From contig NZ_CP109027.1 in the NCBI RefSeq assembly GCF_036226885.1, forward strand, positions 8,680,001 to 8,744,000: DNA of 64,000 bases. The letters run 5' to 3'. Every line of letters starts with the position of its first letter. Position 1 is the stretch's first letter. The position numbers and the translations under genes were made by a program. A model generated the notes under the pieces. That model searched no databases. It worked only from the letters and a program-made list of their open reading frames with translations, and was not told the origin of the DNA. This document shows, piece after piece, positions 1-7,702 of the stretch. The stretch comes from Streptomyces sp. NBC_00663 (GTDB taxonomy: Bacteria > Actinomycetota > Actinomycetes > Streptomycetales > Streptomycetaceae).

Positions 1-199
1 GGTACCAGCCGCCACCGACCAGACCGGCGAGGATCGCGGTGGAGGCGGCGATGGTGATGATCCGGTTGCGGCGTTCACGGGCCTGCTCGGCGCGGCGCTG
101 TTCCTCGACGCGGGCGCGCCGGGCATCGGCCTTGGAGCCGTTGGTGTTCCTGCTCTTCTTCGTACTGGTTCTGGTGCTCTTCGAGTTGGCGGAAGCCAT
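1..199 (-). CDS. N-terminus of a membrane-anchored protein, cut by window edge (possibly DsbA/thioredoxin-like)
   Basis: Only the first 66 codons are in the window. The start is the ATG at 199. The protein opens with a Ser/Thr/Lys/Asn-rich stretch, then a charged helical segment rich in Arg, Glu and Ala (about residues 25-45), then a hydrophobic run (IITIAASTAILAGLVGGG) that looks like a membrane anchor. This layout resembles the N-terminus of Streptomyces DsbA/thioredoxin-fold membrane proteins. The catalytic domain would lie outside the window, so that assignment is an inference only. It is oriented away from the small gene at 266-637, which lies behind it on the same strand. Confidence 0.65.
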   Translation of the reverse strand, partial: MASANSKSTRTSTKKSRNTNGSKADARRARVEEQRRAEQARERRNRIITIAASTAILAGLVGGGWY

Positions 200-265
200 G
201 GTGAAGTCCCTTGTGGGCAGCGGAGATCGACGGATGCCGGTGGATCGGGGGGAACGGCGTCCGGT

Positions 266-637
266 CTAGGTCCGCAGCACTTGCAGGGCATGGAGGTCGG
301 GGGCGCGGGGCTCCGCGGTGAAGGGGGTGCGGGTGGTGGTGGCCACCGCCGGCCGGGTGTCCACGCGGGTGGGCGCGGCGAGCGGTTGGGGATGCGGGCC
401 CGGTCCGGTGCTCGGCTTGCCCGCGACGGCCCTTCCGCCGCACCGGTCGTGGCCGGACGACACGCAGACGTGCTCGCGCTCCTGCTCGTCCGGCACGTCG
501 TAGAAGGCCGCGGCCACGGTGGTGTGCTCCGGCGGCAACTGCGGCCCGCGGGCGCACAGACAGGCCACGCCGAGCAGCGTGGCCAGGGCCACCACCAGGC
601 CCAGCACCACGGCTCCGGTCCGCCGCCCCGTACGCAT
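266..637 (-). CDS. small hypothetical membrane-anchored or secreted protein
   Basis: A 123-residue protein of unknown function. An N-terminal hydrophobic helix (VVLGLVVALATLLGVACLCA, residues 10-29) follows a basic start, so it is probably membrane-anchored or exported. The rest is Pro/Thr-rich with four cysteines in all (two in or near the helix, two around residues 58-66). The ATG is preceded by GGGGAG at a good distance. It lies 66 bp upstream of the membrane protein at 1-199 on the same strand and may be cotranscribed with it. I do not recognise a domain. Confidence 0.6.
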   Translation of the reverse strand: MRTGRRTGAVVLGLVVALATLLGVACLCARGPQLPPEHTTVAAAFYDVPDEQEREHVCVSSGHDRCGGRAVAGKPSTGPGPHPQPLAAPTRVDTRPAVATTTRTPFTAEPRAPDLHALQVLRT

Positions 638-760
638 TGTCGACTCCCCGCCCTTCGAGGACTCAGCGTAGGTGAGGGTGGGGCGGGGGAGGAGGGCGGG
701 GGAAGATCTCTCCGCGGGGGTGGGGTCGCCGGAGTCGCTCCACGTGGTGAACCGGCCGGG

Positions 761-1420
761 TCAGTCGGGGCCGCTCCAGTCGAAGGGGAAGTGCTTGCTC
801 GACTTGCCGGAGTGGTCCCAGGAGAAGCCGAACGCGTTCGCCTCGTCGACGGTGGCCCGGCCCCAGGTGGCGACCTGACCCGGCCCCACCTCGGCGCCCG
901 GCGCGTTGTGGACCTGGACGCGCCCGCCTTCGGGAGTCGTCGGCCCGGTGAATGCCTCGGCCACCGCCTTGACCCGGCCGGGCACGTCGGCCCGCCAGCC
1001 TGCGAGATCCTCGTCGATCTCCACATGGACCGGAGCGACGTCCATCCCGCGCATCTCGGGGTGGAACATCTCCCCGAACTGCGCGGGCCAGCCGCCCGCC
1101 TCCCCGCCGAAGACGGCACCGAGCGCGGCCCGCTGCTGTTCGTCGGCCCGTTCGTCGAGGAAGACCGCGGCGTACGGATCGCTGTGCTCGCCGGCCCAGA
1201 CATTGCCCGTGAAGGAGGCGAGCATCAGGACGTTGAGGCCGTCGAGCCGTACGTCGCCGTAGTAGCCCTCCCGGATGTGCCAGACCATGACGCCTTCGCA
1301 GTCGCCGTAGGTCGGGGGCTGGGCGAACGTGCACGGGCAGGGGATGGCGCACTTGCACACATCGAACCAGTCGCCGGTCAGATGCCAGCGCGTCGCAGTG
1401 GTGGTGGCCTGCTCAGACAT
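761..1420 (-). CDS. DUF1326 domain-containing protein
   Basis: A 219-residue protein matching the DUF1326 family. The N-terminus carries the diagnostic cysteine cluster CKCAIPCPCTF (about residues 22-32) followed by CEGVMVWHI. The family's function is unproven; the Cys/His pattern suggests metal or redox binding. The start is the ATG at 1420 because AGGAGG sits about 7 nt upstream; an in-frame upstream extension has no ribosome site. It is cytoplasmic by appearance. Its upstream neighbour is the DUF2182 membrane protein, a pairing seen in many bacteria, so the two probably work together. Confidence 0.85.
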   Translation of the reverse strand: MSEQATTTATRWHLTGDWFDVCKCAIPCPCTFAQPPTYGDCEGVMVWHIREGYYGDVRLDGLNVLMLASFTGNVWAGEHSDPYAAVFLDERADEQQRAALGAVFGGEAGGWPAQFGEMFHPEMRGMDVAPVHVEIDEDLAGWRADVPGRVKAVAEAFTGPTTPEGGRVQVHNAPGAEVGPGQVATWGRATVDEANAFGFSWDHSGKSSKHFPFDWSGPD

Positions 1421-1589
1421 CTCGCTTCCCTCCTGCCGAGCCCCAGGGAGCTCTCTCGGAGTGGCGAGACCGCGTGTGCCGAGCCCGGCCCCGGGATCGG
1501 GAGCGGTCTCCCTTCCAGCTTGCACCTCCCGTTGCGGCAGGGGAACCCGGTCGCGAACATGGGATCAGCGCCTGGTCACGCGTCGGCGA

Positions 1590-2432
1590 TCACATGTCGC
1601 CCATCGTCGGCATCGAGTCCCGCAGCCCCGGCAGCAGCCAGTCCTGGAAGGGCGCGAGCACCGCCAGGACGAGGAACGCCACGCCGACCACCCGCCCGAG
1701 CAGCACCCCCCAAGGTGACAGCTTCTCCAGGAAGATCACCACGGCCAGCCCCGCCATCGCCGCCACGTTCATCACGCCCAGCGGCACGAGGACGACCATC
1801 AGCCCGGCACAGCAGCCGACGCAGTACGCCCCGTGGTGCAGGCCCACCCGCAGATCGCGCAGCGGCCCGCGGAAGCCGGAGTAGCGCACGAGATGGCCGA
1901 GTGGGTCGCGGCAGTGCCGCAGGCAGACGTACTTCAGGGGGCCCAGCTGGTAGAGGCCCGCCAGCGCGAAGGCGACCGAGCCGATCCAGCGGCCGGCGGC
2001 GGGGTGGTCGTCGACGAGGTGGCCGGTCAGGGCCAGGGCCGCGTAGGCGAGGAGTCCGAACGCCGTCCACACCAGCAGATACCCGGCGATGAACGCGACG
2101 GTCCGCCCGGTGCGGGCCCAGCCGGAGGACTGCCGGCCGATACCCCGGACCCAGGTGATCGCCACCGGCGCCATGGACGGCAGCATCATGGCCGCCATCA
2201 TCGTCACCCACAGCAGCAGGAACAGCGGCAGCGCCATCCCCATCGTGCCGGGCTCGACGCCCATGTCACGTGCTTGGCCGACGGTCAGCACCCAGGCGGG
2301 CACCGAGATCAGCACCACGAGGAACCAGGCGGCCGCGAGATCCCGGGCCGGCAGCAGCCCTCCGCCCGCTCCGGTCGGGACGCCGGACGGGGCGGATGCG
2401 ACGACGGAACCGCGGCTGTGACGCATCGGCAT
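1590..2432 (-). CDS. DUF2182 integral membrane protein
   Basis: A 280-residue polytopic membrane protein of the DUF2182 family (predicted metal-binding membrane proteins). Hydrophobic segments include a Met-rich helix (MMAAMMLPSMAPV, about residues 79-91) and later helices around a GAYCVGCCAGL motif, whose cysteines and the nearby HH pair could hold a metal. Start ATG at 2432 is chosen for AGGAG 6 nt upstream; an ATG ten codons earlier lacks one. A candidate promoter on this strand is TTGACT (2527-2532) with TACGCA (2503-2508). It precedes the DUF1326 gene by 169 bp, and the pair probably forms an operon. Metal handling is inferred, not shown. Confidence 0.85.
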   Translation of the reverse strand: MPMRHSRGSVVASAPSGVPTGAGGGLLPARDLAAAWFLVVLISVPAWVLTVGQARDMGVEPGTMGMALPLFLLLWVTMMAAMMLPSMAPVAITWVRGIGRQSSGWARTGRTVAFIAGYLLVWTAFGLLAYAALALTGHLVDDHPAAGRWIGSVAFALAGLYQLGPLKYVCLRHCRDPLGHLVRYSGFRGPLRDLRVGLHHGAYCVGCCAGLMVVLVPLGVMNVAAMAGLAVVIFLEKLSPWGVLLGRVVGVAFLVLAVLAPFQDWLLPGLRDSMPTMGDM

Positions 2433-2502
2433 GCTCTCCTGCGACTGCTTCCAGCACAGCACAGGACACCCCGCGAAGCGACCCGGTCGGGACGGCGGCC
2501 TG

Positions 2503-2532
2503 TGCGTACCGTGCGGCTCTCGCTATAGTCAA
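2503..2532 (-). promoter_or_regulatory. candidate promoter of the DUF2182/DUF1326 operon
   Basis: On the minus strand, -35 TTGACT (2527-2532) is separated by 18 nt from -10 TACGCA (2503-2508). It overlaps a small inverted repeat, CTCGC (2519-2523) and GCGAG (2537-2541), shared with the divergent SGNH hydrolase gene. The -10 is imperfect at its last base. Confidence 0.35.
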
Positions 2533-2583
2533 TAATGCGAGTAGGTGTGTAGTTGTATGAATGCGGCAACGGGCGGGGCGATC

Positions 2584-3369
2584 ATGGTGGACAGCGGATA
2601 CGTGCGGTACGTCGCCCTTGGTGACAGCCAGACCGAGGGGCTCGGCGACGGTGACGACGTACAGGGGTTGCGGGGCTGGGCCGACCGGCTCGCCGAGCAG
2701 CTCGTACGCGCATCACCGGGCCTGCTCTACGCCAACCTCGCCGTCCGTGGGCGCCTCGCGGGACAGGTGCGGGCCGAACAGCTCGCGCCCGCCCTCGCGT
2801 TGAAGCCCGACCTCGCCACGGTGGTCGCCGGGGTCAACGACCTGTTGCGGCCCCGCTTCGACGCCGACGAGGTGGCCGGACACCTGGAGGCGATGTTCGC
2901 CGCGCTCACCGATCAGGGCGCCCGCGTGGCCACGCTGACCTTCCCCGACGTCTCCCGGATCACCCCGCTGGCCCGCCCCCTCGGCCCTCGCGTCGCCGCC
3001 CTCAACGCCCGCATCCGCGAGGCGGGGGCGCGGCACGGCGTGCTGGTCGCCGAGACCGCCGACCATCCGGTCGTGACCGACCCCCGTCTGTGGAGCCCCG
3101 ACCGGCTGCACGCCGGCCCGCTCGGCCATGCCCGGATCGCCGCCGCCGTCGCCCAGGCGCTCGCCCTGCCGGGCAGCGACGACAGCTGGACCCGGCCGCT
3201 GCCCGTCGACCCGCGCGCGACCTCGGGGCTGCGGGTCCTCGCAGGCGAACTGCGCTGGGCCGGTTCCTTCCTGGGGCCGTGGCTGGTACGGCGGGTCAGG
3301 GGCCGCTCGTCCGGCGACGGACGGCGGGCCAAGCGCCCGGAATTGCTCCCGGTGCTCGCCCTGGACTGA
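2584..3369 (+). CDS. SGNH/GDSL-family hydrolase
   Basis: A 261-residue SGNH-fold lipase/esterase. Block I is GDSQTEG near the N-terminus (catalytic Ser). Block III is GVNDLL, with the oxyanion Asn. Block V is DRLHAGPLGHARIA, giving the catalytic Asp-x-x-His. There is no signal peptide, so it is probably cytoplasmic; the natural ester substrate cannot be told. The ATG at 2584 places the Ser motif at the usual distance; an in-frame ATG at 2557 is possible and the ribosome site is weak for both. The PadR regulator follows 25 bp later but has its own promoter. Confidence 0.85.
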   Translation: MVDSGYVRYVALGDSQTEGLGDGDDVQGLRGWADRLAEQLVRASPGLLYANLAVRGRLAGQVRAEQLAPALALKPDLATVVAGVNDLLRPRFDADEVAGHLEAMFAALTDQGARVATLTFPDVSRITPLARPLGPRVAALNARIREAGARHGVLVAETADHPVVTDPRLWSPDRLHAGPLGHARIAAAVAQALALPGSDDSWTRPLPVDPRATSGLRVLAGELRWAGSFLGPWLVRRVRGRSSGDGRRAKRPELLPVLALD

Positions 3370-3388
3370 TCAAACCGGCTGTTAGGTT
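3361..3388 (+). promoter_or_regulatory. leaderless promoter of the PadR gene
   Basis: TAGGTT at 3383-3388 lies exactly 6 nt before the ATG at 3395, and no Shine-Dalgarno sequence is present. CTGGAC at 3361-3366 is a candidate -35 with a 16-nt spacer. Transcription would start at or next to the A of the ATG. Confidence 0.5.
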
Positions 3389-3394
3389 GAGTGC

Positions 3395-3970
3395 ATGGCT
3401 CTGCGCAACGCGGTGATGGCGGCCCTTCTGGAGGGCGAGGCCTCCGGATACGACCTCGCCAAGGGCTTCGAGGCATCCGTGGCCAACTTCTGGATGGCCA
3501 CACCGCAGCAGCTCTACCGCGAGCTGGAGCGCATGGAGAGCGAAGGACTCGTCTCCGCCCGCGTGGTCCAGCAGGAGCGCCGCCCCAACAAGCGGCTGTT
3601 CTCACTGACCGACGCCGGGCTCGACGTCCTGCGGTCCTACGTCGCCCATGCGCCCGCCAAGCCGACGGCCATCCGCGACGAGCTCATGGTCAAGGTCCAG
3701 TGTCTCGACATCGCCGACCGCGACGACATCCACGCCGTACGGGAAGCGGTCGCCGAGCGCAGGGAACGCTCCGCCACAAAGCTCGCCCGCTACGAGCGCA
3801 TGCGGGAACGCATGCTGGCCGGGCGGACCGAGGACGAGTACTTCGCCGGCGCCGACCGCATCGGCCCCTACCTCACCCTCCTCGGCGGCATGGCCTTCGA
3901 GCGCGGCAACCTCCGGTGGGCCGAGACGGTCCTGGAACGCCTCGCGCAGCGGACCGCCACCCGCGGCTGA
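3395..3970 (+). CDS. PadR-family transcriptional regulator
   Basis: A 191-residue PadR regulator. The N-terminal winged helix (about residues 1-80) has the typical start MALRNAVMAALLEGEASGYDLAKGF and the wing segment ERRPNKRLFSLTDAG. The C-terminal half is the long helical Vir-type dimerisation domain (about 95-185). PadR proteins usually repress a nearby transporter, enzyme or stress gene in response to a small ligand. The target here is unknown; the upstream SGNH hydrolase and its own gene are the nearest candidates. The mRNA is probably leaderless. Confidence 0.9.
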   Translation: MALRNAVMAALLEGEASGYDLAKGFEASVANFWMATPQQLYRELERMESEGLVSARVVQQERRPNKRLFSLTDAGLDVLRSYVAHAPAKPTAIRDELMVKVQCLDIADRDDIHAVREAVAERRERSATKLARYERMRERMLAGRTEDEYFAGADRIGPYLTLLGGMAFERGNLRWAETVLERLAQRTATRG

Positions 3971-4002
3971 ACCCCTGTCACTCTCACTCGCGACGCCCGG
4001 AC

Positions 4003-4647
4003 CTAACTGAGCGTCAAGCCCTTCGCGCAGAAGTTCCAGATCTCGTCGGCCGTGATCGGGTGGGCGCCCGCCTGGCCGCTGGACTGCGCGTTGAACATGA
4101 CGGTCTGCATGGTCATGGCCGCCACCCGGCGCGGTTCGAAGCCGGGACGCAGCAGACCCGCCTCCTCCAACTCCGTCATCAGGTCGGTGAACAGGGCGAG
4201 CAGCGGGGCGTTCGCGACCCGCATCTCCGCGGGGTGCGAGAGCAGCAGGCGCAGGGCGAAGTCCGTGAACAGCGGGCGCTGGGCGGAGGGGTCCGGCCGG
4301 GAGATGTCGAACAGGGTCTGCACGGCGGTCTTCAGCCGCTCCAACGGCGTCGACTTGTCGGCCGCGGCGACCCGCAGTTGGTCGGCAGACTTGCTCATGG
4401 AGTCCTCGAACAGGGCGAGGAGCAGTTCGTGCTTGCCGTCGAAGTGCTGGTAGAAGCTGCGCAGCGACTGCTTGGAGCGGTCGACGACCTCCTGCACGGT
4501 GAAGTCGGTCGTGCCCTTCTCCGCCATGATCGCCTGCGCCGCGTCGAGGAACCGCTCCACCCGCTCCTCGGCCCGGCGCTTCGCCGCCTGGGTGGAACGT
4601 TCGACCGCGCGCTGCTTCCAGGCCGGCTCTTCGGTGGGGGTGCTCAC
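4003..4647 (-). CDS. TetR/AcrR-family transcriptional regulator
   Basis: A 214-residue TetR-type regulator. The DNA-binding domain (about residues 15-70) includes FTVQEVVDRSKQSLRSFYQHFDGKHELLLALF, the canonical helix 2 to helix 4 region. The C-terminal helical domain should bind ligand and dimerise. I chose the GTG at 4647: the ATG at 4716 lies inside the -35 box of the gene's apparent promoter, so it cannot be used from that promoter. It lies downstream of, and on the same strand as, the CoA-transferase gene, which may be its target. Confidence 0.85.
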   Translation of the reverse strand: MSTPTEEPAWKQRAVERSTQAAKRRAEERVERFLDAAQAIMAEKGTTDFTVQEVVDRSKQSLRSFYQHFDGKHELLLALFEDSMSKSADQLRVAAADKSTPLERLKTAVQTLFDISRPDPSAQRPLFTDFALRLLLSHPAEMRVANAPLLALFTDLMTELEEAGLLRPGFEPRRVAAMTMQTVMFNAQSSGQAGAHPITADEIWNFCAKGLTLS

Positions 4648-4688
4648 GGGCTGGCCTGCCTTCTGCGCCGTGGGGAGAACGTCATTGC

Positions 4689-4716
4689 AGTGTAGCGAAA
4701 ACGGGCTTATCTCCAA
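4689..4716 (-). promoter_or_regulatory. promoter of the TetR gene
   Basis: On the minus strand, -35 TTGGAG (4711-4716) and -10 TACACT (4689-4694) are separated by 16 nt. The expected start site near 4682 leaves a leader of about 35 nt before the GTG at 4647. This placement excludes the longer ATG reading. Confidence 0.55.
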
Positions 4717-4852
4717 GCGAGAGTTCCCTTATCGCACATCCGATGAGGACGCTCGCCCACCGTGCCGCTCCTCGCGGGGCGTGGAGAAGGTGCCGCGGAC
4801 GGTCTGCCGGCTGATCCCGTACCGCGGGAGCCGCGTCGGTGTCGGCCCTCCC

Positions 4853-6064
4853 TCAGACCACACCGTCGGCGCGCAGCGCCTCGATGTCGTCGCCGGTACG
4901 ACCCAGTTGCCGGAGGATCGCCTCCGTGTGCTCACCGACGGCCGGTACGGGGTCCATGCGCGCCGGCAGCCCCGCGAGGTCGGCCGGCGGGAGCAGGGCC
5001 TGGACGGTGGCTCCCGGCACGCCCACCTCGCGCCAACGGCCTCGGGCCGCCAGCACCGGGTGGTCGAGGAACGCGGCCACGTCGTTGACCCCGGCGCACG
5101 CGATCCCGATGTCCTCCAGGTCCTTGAGGATCTCCTCGGCGTCGGAACGCGCACAGCGTTCGGCGACGATCGCGTTGATCTCGTCGCGGTGGGCGACCCG
5201 GTCGGAACCGGTGGCGAAGCGCGGGTCGTCGGTCAGGCCGGGGTTCCCGAGGAACTCCGCGCACAGAACGGCCCATTCACGCTCGTTCTGGATCGAGAAC
5301 AGCACGTCCTTGCCGTCGGCGGCCGTGAAGGCGCCGTACGGGGCGATCGTGGCGTGCTGGGTGCCCAGGCGCGGGGGCTGGGCGCCGCCGTAGCGGGTGT
5401 AGTTGGCCGGCTGGCCCATCCACTCGGCCAACGCCTCGAAGAGCGAGACCTCCACCGCGTGCGCCTTGCCGGTGGTGGCGCGGGTGTAGAGGGCGGTGAG
5501 GACGCCGCTGTAGGCGTACATCCCGGCGGCGATGTCGGCGACGGTGATACCGACCCGCGCCGACTCCTCGGGCGTTCCGGTCAGCGACACCAGCCCCGTC
5601 TGGCACTGCACCAGCAGGTCGTACGACTTGCGGTCCGCCCAGGGGCCGTCGGTGCCGTACCCGGAGATCGTGCACGGGATCAGCCGTGGATACCGCTCGG
5701 TGAGCACGTCCGTGCCGAGGCCGAGCCGGTCGGCCGCTCCGGGAGCGAGGTTCTGTACGAAGACGTCGGCGCCGTCGAGGAGTCCGCGCAGGATCTCCTG
5801 TCCCCGGGGGTCCTTGAGGTCGAGGGTGAGGGATTCCTTGGAGCGGTTGAGCCAGACGAAATAACTGGAGTGACCGTGCACCGTCGTGTCGTACCGGCGC
5901 GCGAAGTCGCCGTCGCCCGGGCGCTCCACCTTGATGACCCTGGCCCCGAGGTCGGCCAGCTGCCGGGTCGCGTAGGGAGCGGCCACGGCCTGCTCCAGGC
6001 TGACGACCGTGACCCCGGCGAGGGGAAGCGTCGGTACGTTCATGAGGCCCATGTGTACGGCCAT
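4853..6064 (-). CDS. CaiB/BaiF family (class III) CoA-transferase
   Basis: A 403-residue family III CoA-transferase, which moves CoA between carboxylic acids through an aspartyl-CoA intermediate. The N-terminus LAGVTVVSLEQAVAAPYATRQLADLGARVIKVERPGDGD is the family signature. The segment RKSYDLLVQ carries the expected catalytic Asp. Length fits the family. The start at 6064 has GGCGGAAA upstream; ATGs at 6052 and 6043 are alternatives. No acyl-CoA dehydrogenase or other beta-oxidation partner lies beside it, so the substrate (carnitine, oxalate, succinyl or branched acids are known in the family) stays open. Confidence 0.85.
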   Translation of the reverse strand: MAVHMGLMNVPTLPLAGVTVVSLEQAVAAPYATRQLADLGARVIKVERPGDGDFARRYDTTVHGHSSYFVWLNRSKESLTLDLKDPRGQEILRGLLDGADVFVQNLAPGAADRLGLGTDVLTERYPRLIPCTISGYGTDGPWADRKSYDLLVQCQTGLVSLTGTPEESARVGITVADIAAGMYAYSGVLTALYTRATTGKAHAVEVSLFEALAEWMGQPANYTRYGGAQPPRLGTQHATIAPYGAFTAADGKDVLFSIQNEREWAVLCAEFLGNPGLTDDPRFATGSDRVAHRDEINAIVAERCARSDAEEILKDLEDIGIACAGVNDVAAFLDHPVLAARGRWREVGVPGATVQALLPPADLAGLPARMDPVPAVGEHTEAILRQLGRTGDDIEALRADGVV

Positions 6065-6327
6065 GTTTCCGCCGCTGACAACCCGTCCCCGCTGAGGCAC
6101 GCACCACACACCGGCGGTGGCGGATCCGGAGGAAGGACGCGCAGTCCCGTACGCGTCCCCTCCCTTCTCACGTGCTCAGGACTGGCGGCATGGCGATTCG
6201 TCCTTCAACACCTTGCCCGGGGCGTTCAGCGGCAACTCCTCCCGGGACTCCACTGGCGTCCGTGAGCGACCTGCCACCTTCGCGAGCACCCTCGCCCTCG
6301 TCTGCGCTGAGGCCCCCAGGGGAGGGC

Positions 6328-7155
6328 TTAGTTGAGGGTGTCGGGGTCCGGGCCCGTCCGCAGGCCCCGATCCAGCCCGGCGATCGCCGTCATCTCCTCG
6401 TCGGTGAGGACGAAGTCGAACACGTCCGCGTTCTCCCGGATGCGGGCCGGGGTGACGGACTTGGGGATCACGATGTTCCCGAGCTGGAGGTGCCAGCGCA
6501 GCACCACCTGCGCGGGCGACTTGCCGTACCGCCCGGCGATCGAGGTCAGCACCGGCTCGCTCAGCACCGCGCCCTGCGCGAGCGGGCTCCAGGCCTCGGT
6601 GGCGATGCCCAACTCGGTGTGCAGGTCCCGCAGTTCGCGCTGCTGGAGACCGGGGTGCAGTTCGATCTGGTTGACGGCCGGTACGAGCGAGCTGTCGTCC
6701 AGCAGCCTGTGCAGATGGGCGGGCTGGAAGTTGGAGACGCCCGCGGCGCGGATCCGCCCCTCGCCGGCCAGCTTCTCGATGGCCCGCCATGACTCGCGGT
6801 AGAGATCACGGGCCGGGGTCGGCCAGTGGATGAGGTAAAGGTCGACGAAGTCGAGGCCCAGCTTGGCGAGGCTCGCGTCGAAGGCCCTGAGGGTGGCGTC
6901 GTAGCCCTGGTCCGCGTTCCACAGCTTGGTGGTGACGAACAGTTCGTCGCGGGCGATGCCGGACGCGGCGAGGGCTTGGCCGACGCCCGTCTCGTTGCCG
7001 TAGATCGCCGCCGTGTCGATGCTGCGGTAGCCGGCGTCCAGGGCCGAGGTGACCGCCTCGGCCGTCTCGGGGTCGGGGACCTGGAAGACGCCGAAGCCGA
7101 GCTGCGGGATCTCGATGCCGTTGTTGAGGGTGAGGGTGGGGAAGGACGTACTCAT
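6328..7155 (-). CDS. aldo/keto reductase
   Basis: A 275-residue NADPH-dependent aldo/keto reductase with a TIM-barrel fold, reducing aldehydes or ketones. The catalytic tetrad is intact: Asp47 (DTAAIYGNE), Tyr52, Lys77 (TTKLWN) and His110 (LIHWP). The C-terminal cofactor motif IPKSVTPARIRENADVFDFVLT is also typical. It belongs to the bacterial AKR5-like group (2,5-diketogluconate reductase relatives), but the substrate is unknown. The gene has a leaderless promoter and is divergent from the gene at 7343. Confidence 0.92.
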   Translation of the reverse strand: MSTSFPTLTLNNGIEIPQLGFGVFQVPDPETAEAVTSALDAGYRSIDTAAIYGNETGVGQALAASGIARDELFVTTKLWNADQGYDATLRAFDASLAKLGLDFVDLYLIHWPTPARDLYRESWRAIEKLAGEGRIRAAGVSNFQPAHLHRLLDDSSLVPAVNQIELHPGLQQRELRDLHTELGIATEAWSPLAQGAVLSEPVLTSIAGRYGKSPAQVVLRWHLQLGNIVIPKSVTPARIRENADVFDFVLTDEEMTAIAGLDRGLRTGPDPDTLN

Positions 7156-7162
7156 GCAGACG

Positions 7163-7192
7163 ACTGTAGTTGCAGGCGCGGGTTAATCGCAA
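7163..7192 (-). promoter_or_regulatory. leaderless promoter of the aldo/keto reductase gene
   Basis: On the minus strand, -35 TTGCGA (7187-7192), an 18-nt spacer, -10 TACAGT (7163-7168), then 7 nt to the ATG at 7155. No ribosome-binding site is present. Confidence 0.6.
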
Positions 7193-7342
7193 ACGCGGGT
7201 ATGGGGTGGGGGAAATGAGGTAGCCGGGGGCCCTGGCCGCTGGATATCGTCTCGACGCCGCCCCGGCGCCCGCTACCAGGCATCCAGTACCCGGCACCCG
7301 GCATCCGGCACCCACTCGATCCGACCGAAAGCGATCCATCCC

Positions 7343-7696
7343 ATGACCAGCCCCCGCCCCACGACCACCCTCTGGCGCCCCACCGGCCCCGAGGAGCTGG
7401 ACCTGGTGCGCGAGCTGGACTGGCGCGCCTGGCCGCCCCGGCTGCCCGAGCAGCCGATCTTCTACCCCGTCCTGAACGAGGACTACGCGGTGCGGATCGC
7501 CCGGGACTGGAACGTGAAGCACAGCGGCGTCGGGTACGTGACCCGCTTCGAGGTCGACGCGGAGTTCGTCAGCCGCTACCCCGTCCAGCAGGCGGGCGGG
7601 CGGACGATCCTGGAGCTGTGGGTACCGGCGGAGGAGCTCGACGAGTTCAACGCCCACATCGTCGGCGAGATCGAGGTCGTCCACGAGTTCCGCTGA
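7343..7696 (+). CDS. conserved small protein (often labelled ADP-ribosylation/crystallin J1)
   Basis: A 117-residue protein matching a Streptomyces family usually labelled ADP-ribosylation/crystallin J1, with the conserved core PPRLPEQPIFYPVLNEDYAVRIARDW and GGRTILELWVPAEELDEFN. It is far too short to be an ADP-ribosylglycohydrolase, so the label should not be read as a function. It is soluble with no signal. A run of short CA/CC-rich imperfect repeats (7272-7312) sits just upstream. Confidence 0.75.
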   Translation: MTSPRPTTTLWRPTGPEELDLVRELDWRAWPPRLPEQPIFYPVLNEDYAVRIARDWNVKHSGVGYVTRFEVDAEFVSRYPVQQAGGRTILELWVPAEELDEFNAHIVGEIEVVHEFR

Positions 7697-7702
7697 CCGG
7701 CT

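Noticed and set aside
4729..5154. Minus-strand frame of 141 codons overlapping the end of the CoA-transferase gene
   Set aside because: It is a shifted frame of the CoA-transferase coding sequence, rich in Arg and Ser, with no independent motif.
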